The position numbers and the translations under genes are program-made. 64,000 nucleotides of DNA from Ixodes scapularis (Eukaryota > Arthropoda > Arachnida > Ixodida > Ixodidae), in NCBI RefSeq assembly GCF_016920785.2, contig NW_024609846.1:85817816-85881815 (forward strand), read 5' to 3'. Positions 52,144-62,289 of this stretch are shown here, in pieces (the stretch's first letter is position 1; every line of letters begins with the position of its first letter). The notes under the pieces are model-generated. The model worked only from the letters and a program-made list of their open reading frames with translations. It was not told where the DNA came from and searched no databases.

Positions 52144-55100
52144 TTATCTGGAGGGCCTGGGGGAAAGACCCAGTCCTCCATGGATGTCACCCCGTAAGTG
52201 CTTCTTCCTTGTTGCCTCAAGGCCTTTGCAGCCCCATAACAGGTGAACTAGGTCGACCGCATGTTGGGGGTCCTTGCAGTAGCAGCATGTCGGTAATGTG
52301 CGCGCCTTTTCCCACGCTGCTCTTCTGTTCGGCGTGCAGGCGGTATTGGTTCTAATGCGAGTTAAGAGCACCCTCGTTCTCCGCCCAAAGCCTCGCGGCA
52401 GTGGGTCGGAGATGGGTGGAAGGTGCTCCTTCAGCGCAGTACGGGACGAAAGTTTTATCTGCTGCTTAGCTTCGTCGGGGTCATAGTCGTCTTCGTCTTC
52501 GTCATCTTCGGGTGAGGAAGATGCGTAGCCGTGATCATGGAGGTGGCAGGGCGGCTTCTGCGTCTCGCGGAGTGTAACTATTAGCGCGCGAGCTGCAGAG
52601 TGGGCCTGCTCATTGCCAGCTATGCCTGCGTGGGCGGGCGCCCAGGACAGCTGGACTTTTGTACCTTGCAGAGAAAGTTGGAGGGCCATCTTTTTTATGG
52701 ATTTTGCTCTCTTGCAGGGGCTGTTCCTGTTTCTGCACTCGGTGAGCGAGGCTACCGAGTCCGTAAAAACGTGGAGCTCTTTTGGTCTAATGGTTGTGTC
52801 GTTGAGGACTGTTTCAATCGCATATTGAATCGCTCTTAGTTCGCCACCCTTGACGGAGGTGCTGTTTGGTAATCGTTTGGAAGATATAATTCCTTTTCCT
52901 GGTATTGCCACTGCGACCGTAGCAAGTTGGTCTGGGAGTGTCGCGAAAGCCGCGTCTGTGTAGACGGCTAGCTTCTCCGCCGAGCTTTCCCAGGTCTGTA
53001 TTCGTTTGTTGTGGCTACTGGCTTGCGATTTCTGACGATCTGGATGTCTCAAGCTCGCGTTCTTCGGGATGGGCTTGCCTTCTACGAGGTCGATGTAGTC
53101 TAACCAAGGAGGGTCGTTTTCTGGGAAGTCGGGAAGCGGGAGTTTAAGTGCTTGAATCAGACTGAGAATGGTTCTGCCGGGTCGTGAGTGTTGCAGTCGT
53201 TCACGGTGGGCTGCAGATCGTACCATTACAGTTTCTTGTAAGTTGTTGAGCTGGGCATGTTCCATTAGTGTCCCTATTGGTGTGAATCGAGGTAAGCCGT
53301 TAATGACCCGTGCAGCTTGTCTGTTGATGGTTTCCAGTTTTTTCCACTGGCTTTTTGAGATGTTGTAATACAAAGCGCAGTATACTTTTGATACGATGAG
53401 TGCCTTCACCATCTGACGTGCAATTCCTTCGTTCGCTCCGCCTCTGGAGCTGCATATCCTTCTGATGACATGGATGATTGCCTTGCATTGCTGGCTGACC
53501 TTGGTCATCCAGGTTCTGCACGAGCCGTCTTCATCGATGTACATTCCGAGTATTTTGATCGAGGTAGATGGTTGGATTCTGTTGCCTGCCAGCGTTAAGT
53601 ACATCTGACTGGCGATTCCAGCTTTTCTTTGTTTACGGGATGCGACGACCACATAGGTCGTTTTCTCCGGGGATGCGGTGAGGCCGACCCTATTGAGATG
53701 GGTTTACACTTCGTCCAATCCGGCTTGAAGAGTCTGTTGTTGGGTTCGGGTATCGCCTGTCACTGTCCATAGGGAGATATCGTCCGCATAAATGGTGAAC
53801 TTGAGGCTTGGGATCCTAGATAGGCGGTGTGGGAGATCGGCCATTGCCATGTTAAACAGTAAAGGCGAGAGTACAGAGCCTTGTGGTACGCCGACCCTGT
53901 TGGGTCGTGGGTTGCTCATGTGGTCCCCTATTCTTATCGAATATGTCCGATCCTTAAGAAAAGCTTTAATAAAGTTAAGCGCCCTGCCCTGTATCCCTAA
54001 GCGTTCCACCTCCCGAATGACAGCCCTGTTGGGGACGGAGTCTAAAGCCTTTCTAACATGAATGGCGACGATTGAGCGGATGGTTTTGCCCCTTGGCGCC
54101 CTTTTCTTGGTGATGTCGTGTGACATCAAGAGGAGGCTTTCCTGTGTGCTTAAACAGGGTCGGAATCCTGTCTGGGCTGGATGAAAAGCGCCGGATCTCT
54201 CTAGTGTCCAGTTAAGTCGATCTAGAACCATTCGCTCCATGAGCTTGCATACGTATGAAGTGAGTGACATCGGTCTGAAGTTGATAAGCGTGTCCTTGTC
54301 CTTGCCAGGTTTGGGGATTGGGACGACGGTCGAATGCTTCCATATTGGTGGCAACTGTCCTTGTTCCCATACCGCGTTAATTCCTTCGACAAGCTGGTGT
54401 TTAGCGTCTTGTGGGAGGTTGCGCAGCATGGGAATGGTAATTTTGTCCGGGCCCGGAGCACTGTGTGCCTTCCCGTTGTGGAGTGCCGTTTCCAATTCAC
54501 CCAGGGTAAAGGGTTGGTCCATTGGATCCGCTGAGTTAGCCAGCACTGGAGTATACGGGTTCGGAATTGAGTTTGTTGTCGTAGCAATGGGCTGCGGGAA
54601 GAATTGGTCTCCGGCCGCATCTGCGAGGTCTTCTACCGAAGTGTCAGTTTTTAGCGCCAGGGTTAGAGGGGCCTTCTGTTCCCTCTTTTGTCCCAGCATG
54701 GATCTGCTGGTTGCCCACAGTTTCTTTACTGAAGTTTTCTCCGACAAGGACGCACTGTAATCCAGCCATCGTTTCTTGTCCAAATATATCGCGTGTTTGC
54801 GTGCCGCGATGGTGTGTCTGGTGACCTCTCTGAGTGCCGCTAGTGTCTTTGGGCCCCTCCTATATCGCTGCAGCGCTCGGAGTCTCCTAGCCCAGAGATT
54901 CAAGAGGTGAATATCCGGGGTAGGTGCATCGGCAGGTATGTTGGATCTGGTTGTTGCCGCTTTCAATGCATCGAGCATTGCTGTCGCAAAGGATTCCTCT
55001 TGGTTGTTTTCCAGGTGTCTTCTATAAAGGTCCCAATTGACTGTATGAGCAAAACGCCGGTTTTTTTTGGACTTCTTGGAGTTCACCTCGATCTTTATTG

Positions 55101-55788
55101 GCAGGTGGTCACTCCCCCACGTGTCGATGTTTACATTCCAGGAGAGGTTTTCAGTCTTTCCGTATATCCATGTAAGATCTGGACTGGTATGCTGTTGTCT
55201 GCTTATCAAGCCGAGTCTCGTTGTTGAGCCCGGCGTGTTTAGTAGTGTGTACTTGAACCGTGTCATGTCCTCCAGGAGTTTCTGGCCATTTATGGTGTCT
55301 ACTTTGTAGCCTCAGCTGGTATGTGGCAGGTTGAAGTCTCCTCCTATAATCTTTCGTTCTTTCGGGTAAAGGATGTGTAGTTTTTCTATCCACCCGTTGT
55401 CTCTTGGTGATTTGCCGCTAGCCCCTGGCCTGTAGTATACAGATGCGATGATTACGGGTGTTCCTTGATGCGTTGCACGGACTGCGACGACTTCTTGTCT
55501 GTCTGTGCACCATCGCATCAAGTCAATTTGATGTTGTGGCCAGTCCGATCGAAAATACACCATGGCTTGCCCCTTGGGCACGTCTTGGTTGGGCTTGCAA
55601 CCTGATGGGATCGACGGGCTGGAGTATGAAGTGTAACTTGTTAGGTTGATGGAGGTTGTCTTTACTTCTTGTAATAGAATTGCATCTGGACGTTTTGATG
55701 GTCTGTTCAAGTGTCTTGCGTTGAGTTCTGCGGCCCGTAGACTCAGTCCTCTACAGTTCCATTGAACAATGCTAATCCCTATTTTTAT
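52144..55788 (-). pseudogene. Element 5 ORF2: endonuclease-RT-RNase H, two nonsense codons
   Basis: The frame begins at the ORF1 stop and has no early ATG: ISIVQWNCRGLS, LLQEVKTT, GGDFNLPHTS. TGA at 55312-55314 follows that serine, where relatives usually have Trp. The frame is otherwise continuous: GSDHLPIKIEV, then RT with SAPGPDKITIPMLRNLP, FRPMSLTSYVCKLMER and catalytic IYADDISLWTV. A TAA lies at 53704-53706. RNase H is readable (VYTDAAFATLP, GGELRAIQYAIE, VFTDSVASL, WAPAHAGIAGNEQAHS), then CCYCKDPQHAVDLVHLLWGC. The end in this frame is at 52144, but a conserved LLDYIHEAGIEV tail lies in another frame (to about 52038), so a frameshift near 52210 is likely. Only a few lesions are present, so it may be a young copy. 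Confidence 0.85.
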
Positions 55789-57375
55789 CGACCAAGTTTG
55801 AAAGCGATAACAGTGAGCTGTTGGCTCAGCGCTGAGAGTTGTTTTTCCAGCCTTGTAAACCGGACTTCGTAGCTGTCTCTCTCAAAAGTGGGGGTACCCC
55901 GGAATAAATCAGCGTAAGTCCTTTCGTGCATCCGTGGTTGTTGGATCGGATTAAATGGAGGTGGCGGCGGCGGCGGTGGTGGTGGTGTCCCCTCCTTCCT
56001 CCTGGACTCTTGATTGGGTTTCGCGTGCTTCGTTGCCCTTACCCTCAGTAGCTTCCCGATCTCTGTCTTCTTCGGGCAGACATTGCTTGTCGCCAAGTGT
56101 CCATTTTTTTTTGCAGATCTGGCAGTACGGGGTCGGATTTGGGCACGGGTTGGTGTTACCTTGGTCATCTTGCGTTTCCTCGTGGTGTTTGCTGCACAAA
56201 GAGCAGACCGTCTCTTTGTGGCAGATGTCTTGCTTGTGACCCGCGCCGTGGCAGTTTGTGCATGTCACCGCCTTGGCTCTATATGGGTACACTGGGGTGA
56301 TGCAAAGCGCGTATCTAACGAACCTTGGAAATCGATTACCCTCGAACGTTATCATCGCAGTGCGTCCTTTCCTTCCCAGAAGTCGCGCCGTGACGATGCC
56401 GTGGGTGTCACATCGGAGCCTGTCCCGGAGAGAGGTGTTGTCCTCAGCCTCGTCTACTTCATATATGACCCCTCGAATTTGGTTATCCTGCAGTGTTTTG
56501 TAAGCTTGTACGGTAATCTCTTCTTCGTTCGCAACTGAAATTACAGTGATCTCCAGTAACGCCTTGGCGGTAGGCTCAGATGAAGTTTGTGCGGAGATAG
56601 TATTGCTCTCCTTCTCTAGCTTTACTGATATCTCCTGTGATTGTGTGCCTAGCGTTTTTGTGAAGGCTTCCTCCAGGGTTCTTCTCGGTATGGGGGTAAG
56701 GTCTGTCTTCGTTCGTGGTCGAAGTATGACAGTGAAGAGCTGGCGTGGGGCCTGTGCCTTGCCTTCGCTTTCAGTGGTCTTCTTGCGAGAGTATCGTGCC
56801 CGCTTGATGGTCGTTTTGGTTTGGACCAAAGACCATGCCGGGCCGTCGTCCTCTTCTGTGATTGAGCTTTGCGTTGCGGCGGTGCTGACGAGAGTGTCCG
56901 CTGTCGCCACCTGTATTGAGAGTGACGTCCCAGGCGCCATGGCCGCATGCCGCTTGCGGCTCTCGCTGTCGTTTTGTCGGCCATTTTTCTCCGGTGTACT
57001 CGCCGACGAGGTGGCCGACTCTTTTTCATTAGATTTAGAAATCGGTGTATTCTTGAACCGTGGCTCTATGGTAGTCTGCTTGTTTCCTGACGTTTCTGGC
57101 CGAGAAAGATCGTCTAGAGCTTGCAGGAACATTTCCGTGATTTCCTCTTTTGCGGCCTTCCCTAGCAGAGTGAATAGGAGCGATTTGATTTCGTTCGCGG
57201 TACTTTGAGTTACCGGAGCTGGATGTGGTTGTCTCGGTGGTGGTTCCGAGTTGATGGCCGGCAGGGCGGGCCATTTGATCGTTGTTTCCGGTTTCGGAGG
57301 ATTCAGAGTTGGCGTCGTGAATCAAAACACCGCATTGGGGTTGGCGGTCACAGCTGCGGTGTCCGTCGTCTCCAT
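55785..57375 (-). pseudogene. Element 5 ORF1: zinc-knuckle protein with one stop and one frameshift
   Basis: The likely start METTDTAAVTANPNAVF (ATG at 57375) runs into TGA at 57322-57324; the frame then continues in phase through KPETTIKWPAL and EEITEMFLQALDDL. An open frame of 393 residues extends from 57132. Knuckles are CTNCHGAGHKQDIC, a CSLCSKHHEE unit and CQICKKKWTLGDKQC. Near 55975-55990, in a CCN/GGT-rich run, the frame shifts; the other frame carries a Pro run, then RTYADLFRGTPTFERD and a short coiled-coil-like RLEKQLSALSQQLT end. The Pro-run frameshift may be a replication slip. The ORF1 stop TAA overlaps ORF2. Confidence 0.75.
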
Positions 57376-57960
57376 CGCAGCGGTTAGGCCTAGCAATGCA
57401 CCGGCTCAGATCGCTTTAGTGCTGGCTCTTTGGGTGCGGAAATTCGGCATGTTGGCCCCCGGTATGATATACCCTGGTCACACACCTACCGAAATCTACA
57501 CTTCGAAGCAATGGTCGGTATACTTTTGTCTTAAAACGGAGTCAAGAATTTCGAAAATTTCCAGAGCGGTCGAAAGAGCAGGGCGTCTCAGTCGGGCTTC
57601 TTTTTCCTCTCGCCGTCACGACATGCAGAGAAAGTACGCAAGCGACTGCTATGCGATTTTTTTTTCTTTTTTTTTTTTCGGCGGGTCTAGCTTCTTTACT
57701 TCTGCAGTCGCGTCGGAACTGTTCAGGAGATTATGGAGGAGGGGGATTTCTGTTCCCTTCCTTGGAGTTTGTCTTCTCATTGAATTACGCGGCTCTTTTT
57801 TGCTTTCCTCGCCTGAGCACCAATTGTAGCGAGCGCAGGAGACACTAATTGGAAGTGGCTTGGGCGAGCGCTAGTGAGAAAGACGAAAGAAGACGAAAAA
57901 AAAAGAACTGAGCGACATTGAAGAGTTTTTTCTTACACAGATCGTCACACCAAGTAAGAC

Positions 57961-58100
57961 AAAGGGTATCGCGCCCCATTCCGTGAACTGATTATCAGTG
58001 ATGTGTCGCAGCGTCGGGTTCTTTGGGATGCGCAGCTCAAAGAATTTAGGATCAATGGAACCAAAGAGAAGTCTCCGTCGACAGAGACACTCCAGATCAT
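57961..58100 (+). pseudogene. MADF-like domain fragment
   Basis: The plus-strand frame reads FRELIISDVSQRRVLWDAQL, then KEFRINGTKEKSP, and stays open to a TAG at about 58164. The block LI..V..R..LWD...KEF is the N-terminal signature of MADF (Adf-1-like) DNA-binding domains. The later part of the domain is absent. MADF/Myb-like proteins occur both as host factors and as the second protein of Harbinger transposons, and the fragment sits inside a TIR pair (51687-58531), which favours the latter. Another frame downstream (SEEGYAREAAEDVLRFYPPR) might be a remnant exon. Confidence 0.4.
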
Positions 58101-58624
58101 GAGTTCATGCCCCCATTTCAGAAATATACCAACTACTCCAACGCCGTCCAGGAGGTTGGAATAGGCCATATCAGTTAGAGTCTTTACATCTGAGGAAGGC
58201 TATGCCCGTGAAGCTGCCGAGGATGTTCTGAGGTTTTATCCTCCGCGACAACAAAGTTAAAAAAAAACATAATAAAAAAAGATCAAGGTTTAGATAGTAT
58301 ATTAAACGCTCTTCTTGTTTAATTAAGGTAAAATTAAAAGGGAAGCTGAAAACTGAGGCAATAACATTTTGTTAGAAGCCGCTGTAACCGACTGAGCGCA
58401 CCTGTTTGCTGCGAGCAACATTGGCCATCGCAATGGCAGAAAACGCTCATGTGAAATGAAGCCTCGCGATCCGTGCCGCCACGCCGCTAGCAGCAGCAAT
58501 TTCGGCCGCTAAATCGCTGCATGTGAAACCCTTTGCACCGCCGCGCCGGTGCGCCGTGCCTGCTGCCGAGAGCCGCACAGCTCACACTCACACTCCCTCT
58601 CATTCGCACCCTGTTGGAATTAAC

Positions 58625-59040
58625 TGACAACCTCGTCTTCGTCCTCAGCGTCGTATAGAGGTCGTCCTAGGCGTCGTCCTTGAGGCCGTCCTCGACGTCC
58701 TCTAGGACGCCATTATCAACGTCGTTCTCGATGCCGTCGTAGGTGCCGTCCTAGAGGTCGTCCTTAAGATGGCCCGGGAGGGCGACCGAGACGTCGTCAT
58801 CGACGTCGTCGTAGAAGTCGTCATAGAGGTAGTCCTTGAGATCGCCCTAGAGGTTGTCCTAGAGGTCGTCCTAGATGTCTTGGATGTCGTCCTATAAAAT
58901 GACATCCAAGACGAGTGTTGTTGTCCTATAGGACGACAGCACTCGTCTAGGACAGCCTCAAGGACGACGCCTAAGACTACTTCTAGGACGTCGTCCTCGA
59001 CGTCTTCTTAGATGTCCCTGAGGTTGTCCTAGACGAGTGC
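58625..59040. repeat. 12-bp minisatellite (GTCGTCCTAGAG) with palindromic core
   Basis: Over 30 degenerate units of GTCGTCCTAGAC/G. It contains an exact 12-bp hairpin (GTCTTGGATGTC, about 58876-58912) and a longer palindrome of GACGAGTG...CACTCGTC centred on TCCTATAGGA. It is flanked on the right by TGTCGCAATTCATAGCCAAC, shared with the 8575-8740 array. Translated frames are artefacts. Confidence 0.8.
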
Positions 59041-59649
59041 TGTCGCAATTCATAGCCAACCAATAATAGTGATTTTGAAATATGGTTAAAAGCGCTAAAA
59101 AGACGAACAATGATCACCAACTAGCCTAACAACAAGCACTTTTACAATAGTGGTTCCTGCAGCAATTTCTTATCTGCTGCCTGCTTGTTCGCTCGCTTCA
59201 ACGCGAAGCGCTCCTGTCTGAATGAAACGGCGATAGGCGCCGCTCCGGCAGCCGTGATTCAATAATCTTCGCTCATCGCTCTGAACTGCCCGTCCTCTGC
59301 GGCACGGGCAGTTCATGCGACTCTCAAGCGTGACTCGGCAAAGCTTTACTTCCTCCCCCTCCCCTTCCCATCTCACTTCCTGTGCCACACACACGTAGTT
59401 CTAAGGAATTTTATGCAGCATAGTACACCTGTGAACCAACGATTTCTTTTAACAAGGACAAAAGCTTATTTCCGTGAAACGAGCTGAGCTAAAGTGTAGG
59501 CATGCAGGACGAGGACACGCCAACATTCGTTTTGTGCTTATTGTAGCGGTACTTATATATTCTTAGACACGGAATAAAAAAAAAACACGTCAGAGTTTTT
59601 CAGATTGTGTTGAAGCGTGTTTTGATTGGACCAGAGTCTGCGCTTTCTA
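59041..59649. other. No gene recognised
   Basis: The first 100 bp is the shared flank of the 12-bp minisatellite. The rest holds nothing I can identify. Confidence 0.4.
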
Positions 59650-60245
59650 CACTCTAAAAAAAGCCTGTATTTATTTACATACCTCTAAAGGCTCCAAAAG
59701 AGCATGACATAGAGGGGGGTGTCATATAAACTTTTACATAATCATACAAAATTTCACAATAAAAAAATAAAAAATAAGAAACATCGTGTCACGCTAAACA
59801 GAACCATGACGGGAAGACACTGCATAACAAAAAGGCCACACAGCACTCACATCATTGGAGCAGCCGACGTGCTAGAAAAAACAAAGCAATAGACTGCCAG
59901 CGAGCGAGTCAAAAGATACAGGGCAATATAGGATTCATGTACCCAAAAGATTCACGCGATAACAGCATAAATGTATAATGATCAGTGGTTGTCGCAATTT
60001 CGCTTGCCAACTCATTCCATTCGGTCGCCGCTTGTACGAACGGGGAATATTTGAACAGATTAGTTCTTGCAAATGGAATGTGAACTTTGTAACGATGATC
60101 ATGACAAGGGGAAAGGCGAGCCGGTGAAAGAATGTTGCTTTGACGGAAATATGAGGAACTATATTTGATAGAGTTTATGAAAATGGGATAACCTTGCGAG
60201 ATATCTTCGCTGGTGGAGAGTCAATAAACCAAGTGAACTTTTGAA
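59650..60245 (-). mobile_element. CR1-like non-LTR retrotransposon, 3' fragment
   Basis: On the minus strand, LHQRRYLARLSHFHKLYQI, then ARLSPCHDHRYKVHIPFART and NLFKYSPFVQAATEWNEL give the typical CR1/L2-type RT C-terminus (H-x-R-R-x-L-A-R-L...F-H-K, then F...A...W-N-x-L). A stop or frameshift lies near 60150. The 3'UTR includes CCCCCCTCTATGTCATG and ends with TATGTAAATAAATAC. It is 5'-truncated. CACTCTAAAAAAAGCC lies directly after its 3' end at 59650. Confidence 0.7.
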
Positions 60246-60860
60246 AACCGACCTACAAAAACTTTTTCCAACGAGGAGGAAAATTCTTCTCGCCACCCTT
60301 CCGATTTCTCCCTCTCCCACTCTGCTATCTCGACGACGGGTGACTCCTTTTGTTGCTGCATCTTAGGGTGGGACAACCCGGGATATGCTCATTATCCGGT
60401 GTCCCCAAGGGCAGCGGCAGCGGCGGCGGTGGGGTGGGGGGAGGAGGGGGGGGGGGGCGATTTTGTATCTTCGAGGCCTCAAATAACGCGGGCGAATCTT
60501 TACTTTTGTCGCATTTCCACTTCTCCGCTTCCGCAAATTATGAATGGGGTAGGTCCAGTGGCTTAGAGCCCACTTTTTAAAAGAAACCGAAAATAAAAAC
60601 GGACCAGTACAAGCTGAACTATGCAAGATGCTTGAAGAGAGCCTTTCGCAATGCAACAAGACTGCTCTAATGTTGTAAGTCGGGTCAGTCCGTTCATAAT
60701 TTTTCATCCCGTTTTGAAAAAACTCCGAAAAAACAAGATACCAGGACAAGCTGAGTGACGCAAGGCGGAGGACGACGACGACGCACCTAAACGGATACTT
60801 GATTCCTTACCTCCGCAAGTAAATCAATTTTTTACTATTATTTTGGTAATTTAAACTACA
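60246..60860. other. No gene recognised; G-rich block and short direct repeat
   Basis: A GGC/GGT-rich block ends in a G-run near 60430-60460 (G-quadruplex potential). Two related segments with ACAAGCTGA near 60606 and 60748 form a diverged direct repeat. Confidence 0.5.
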
Positions 60861-60934
60861 ACCCCCCTGGGAGCGTTCGCAAAACCTCTTGGGCAGTCAC
60901 CCTGAACGAAGCCCGTACTCCGAGCGACGCAACC

Positions 60935-62212
60935 ATGAGCGAATCCACCCCCGGCTCTGAGAGCTTCGATGACAACGATATAGATGACGCAGAAAAAGAG
61001 GGTTCTGGCTGGACCCTCAACTGTAGGAAGCGACGCCACCTCTCCGGGGGCTCTGCTTCAAGTCAAGCCACCATCATTGATGCCCATCGCGAGAACCGGA
61101 CGGTCATTGTCAAACCCCAAGACCCGACAAAACTCATCGCGAAGCTTAACCCTCTAACCCTATCTCAAGAGCCAGATTCCATCACACCCCATGGAGTGAT
61201 TCAAATTCGACCGAACTACGGACTGAACCTCCTTGCAATTGACATGCGGGACAACAGCTCCATGCAAACGATCCTTACTTTAACAATCCTATTAGGGATC
61301 AAAGTGCAGACCTACGAAGCTCACCCACAATCTTCGGCCGTAGGAATCATTCGTGACGTAGACAAGGACATCACAGAAAGCGACCTCAAAAAGGCTATAA
61401 GCGCAATTACGCCAGTCATCCTAGTCAAAAGGCTAGGCGCTTCAGAAACGGTGAAACTTGTCTTTGCAACCGAGACCATGCCAGAACACGTCGTTGTGGG
61501 GCATATACGCTTCAGAGTACTGCAGTACACCGACAAACCACGACGGTGCCACAAAAGTCGGCGGTTCGGGCACATTCAAACCGCATGCCCCCATGTGCAA
61601 CGTTGCAGACGCTGTGGCGGCACTCACGACCGCATCGACTGCCAAGCCGACCAACCTAGGTGCGTCAACTGCAAAAGAAAGCATGAGGCGACCTCTCGAA
61701 GCTGTCCCTTTTATAAAACGGAAGCTGCTGTATCGAGCTATCGTCAAACCCACAAGGTCAGCTACCCACTAGCGAAATCAGCTGTCCTCTCCGGCAACAA
61801 GAACAAAACTGCTGGAACTCTGAATCCATCTTCCAGGAACAGCCAAAACGAGAAAGTGGAGGATGCTATGATGCCGCCACTAGACGACGATCACTTTCCT
61901 GCTCTTCCGCGTCAGTCAGCTGCGTCCACGTCCACATCAACTAGCGTTGTACCCGAAATATCACCGCGGCAACGCCAGGACAACTTCGCAAGGGTGATAA
62001 ACACTTCTGCTCAAAGGGCTAGCGACACAACGTACCAATCTGGTACCCAAGGCTCCGACAATAATACTGAATCTCAAGGACTAGGATCCGCGGTGTACAC
62101 CCTTGCGACGCTTCTGCGTTCCTTTCTGGCCACACTGGAGCACCCGCTCGCACGAGCAGGCATTACAATAACTGACTTCACATTACCTCTCGTCCACTCT
62201 TGGATCAAGTAG
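60935..62212 (+). CDS. Element 3 ORF1: zinc-knuckle protein
   Basis: A 425-residue intact frame. It starts MSESTPGSESFDDND, acidic as in element 4, and has a central conserved domain (TVIVKPQDPTKLIAKLNPL, then AVGIIRDVDKDITE). The knuckles are CHKSRRFGHIQTAC, CRRCGGTHDRIDC and CVNCKRKHEATSRSC. The second Cys of the first knuckle is Ser, so its zinc site is probably lost. The C-terminal part is Ser/Thr-rich and ends TLPLVHSWIK. About 80 bp separate it from the endonuclease frame. Confidence 0.8.
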   Translation: MSESTPGSESFDDNDIDDAEKEGSGWTLNCRKRRHLSGGSASSQATIIDAHRENRTVIVKPQDPTKLIAKLNPLTLSQEPDSITPHGVIQIRPNYGLNLLAIDMRDNSSMQTILTLTILLGIKVQTYEAHPQSSAVGIIRDVDKDITESDLKKAISAITPVILVKRLGASETVKLVFATETMPEHVVVGHIRFRVLQYTDKPRRCHKSRRFGHIQTACPHVQRCRRCGGTHDRIDCQADQPRCVNCKRKHEATSRSCPFYKTEAAVSSYRQTHKVSYPLAKSAVLSGNKNKTAGTLNPSSRNSQNEKVEDAMMPPLDDDHFPALPRQSAASTSTSTSVVPEISPRQRQDNFARVINTSAQRASDTTYQSGTQGSDNNTESQGLGSAVYTLATLLRSFLATLEHPLARAGITITDFTLPLVHSWIK

Positions 62213-62289
62213 ACTCAGGCAACTGCCAGAGCCTTAACAGATATTAATACCAACACCACGCTTGGTACCCGAACGATCCCCAAAAAACA

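Larger units (their letters stand above)
51930..57480 (-). mobile_element. Element 5: nearly complete non-LTR retrotransposon
   Basis: The minus strand has ORF1 (57375-55785), overlapping ORF2 (55788 to about 52040) and a 3'UTR with AATAAA near 51957 and a (TAC)n tail at about 51935-51946. The 5' end near 57480 is a guess. Domain content (zinc knuckles, endonuclease, RT, RNase H, CCHC) is like elements 1-4, but the sequence is a separate family. No target duplication was identified. Confidence 0.85.
51687..58531. mobile_element. TIR-bracketed element split by element 5
   Basis: GGGTTTCACGTGCAGCGAT at 51687-51705 and ATCGCTGCATGTGAAACCC at 58513-58531 are inverted with one mismatch. Similarity continues inward in a patchy way (GCGGC and GGCACGG words). 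Between them sits non-LTR element 5, and, on the right, a MADF-like coding fragment. Harbinger-type transposons often carry such a second protein, but no TWA duplication could be seen. The pairing could also be a coincidence of related MITE ends. Confidence 0.5.

Noticed and set aside
56546..57208. 220-codon plus-strand frame
   Set aside because: It is antisense to ORF1 of element 5, with no independent support.
58702..58905. TSRTTSRTT-type repeat protein, also at 8557-8787
   Set aside because: It is a translation of the 12-bp minisatellite. The two arrays vary in unit order and do not preserve a frame.
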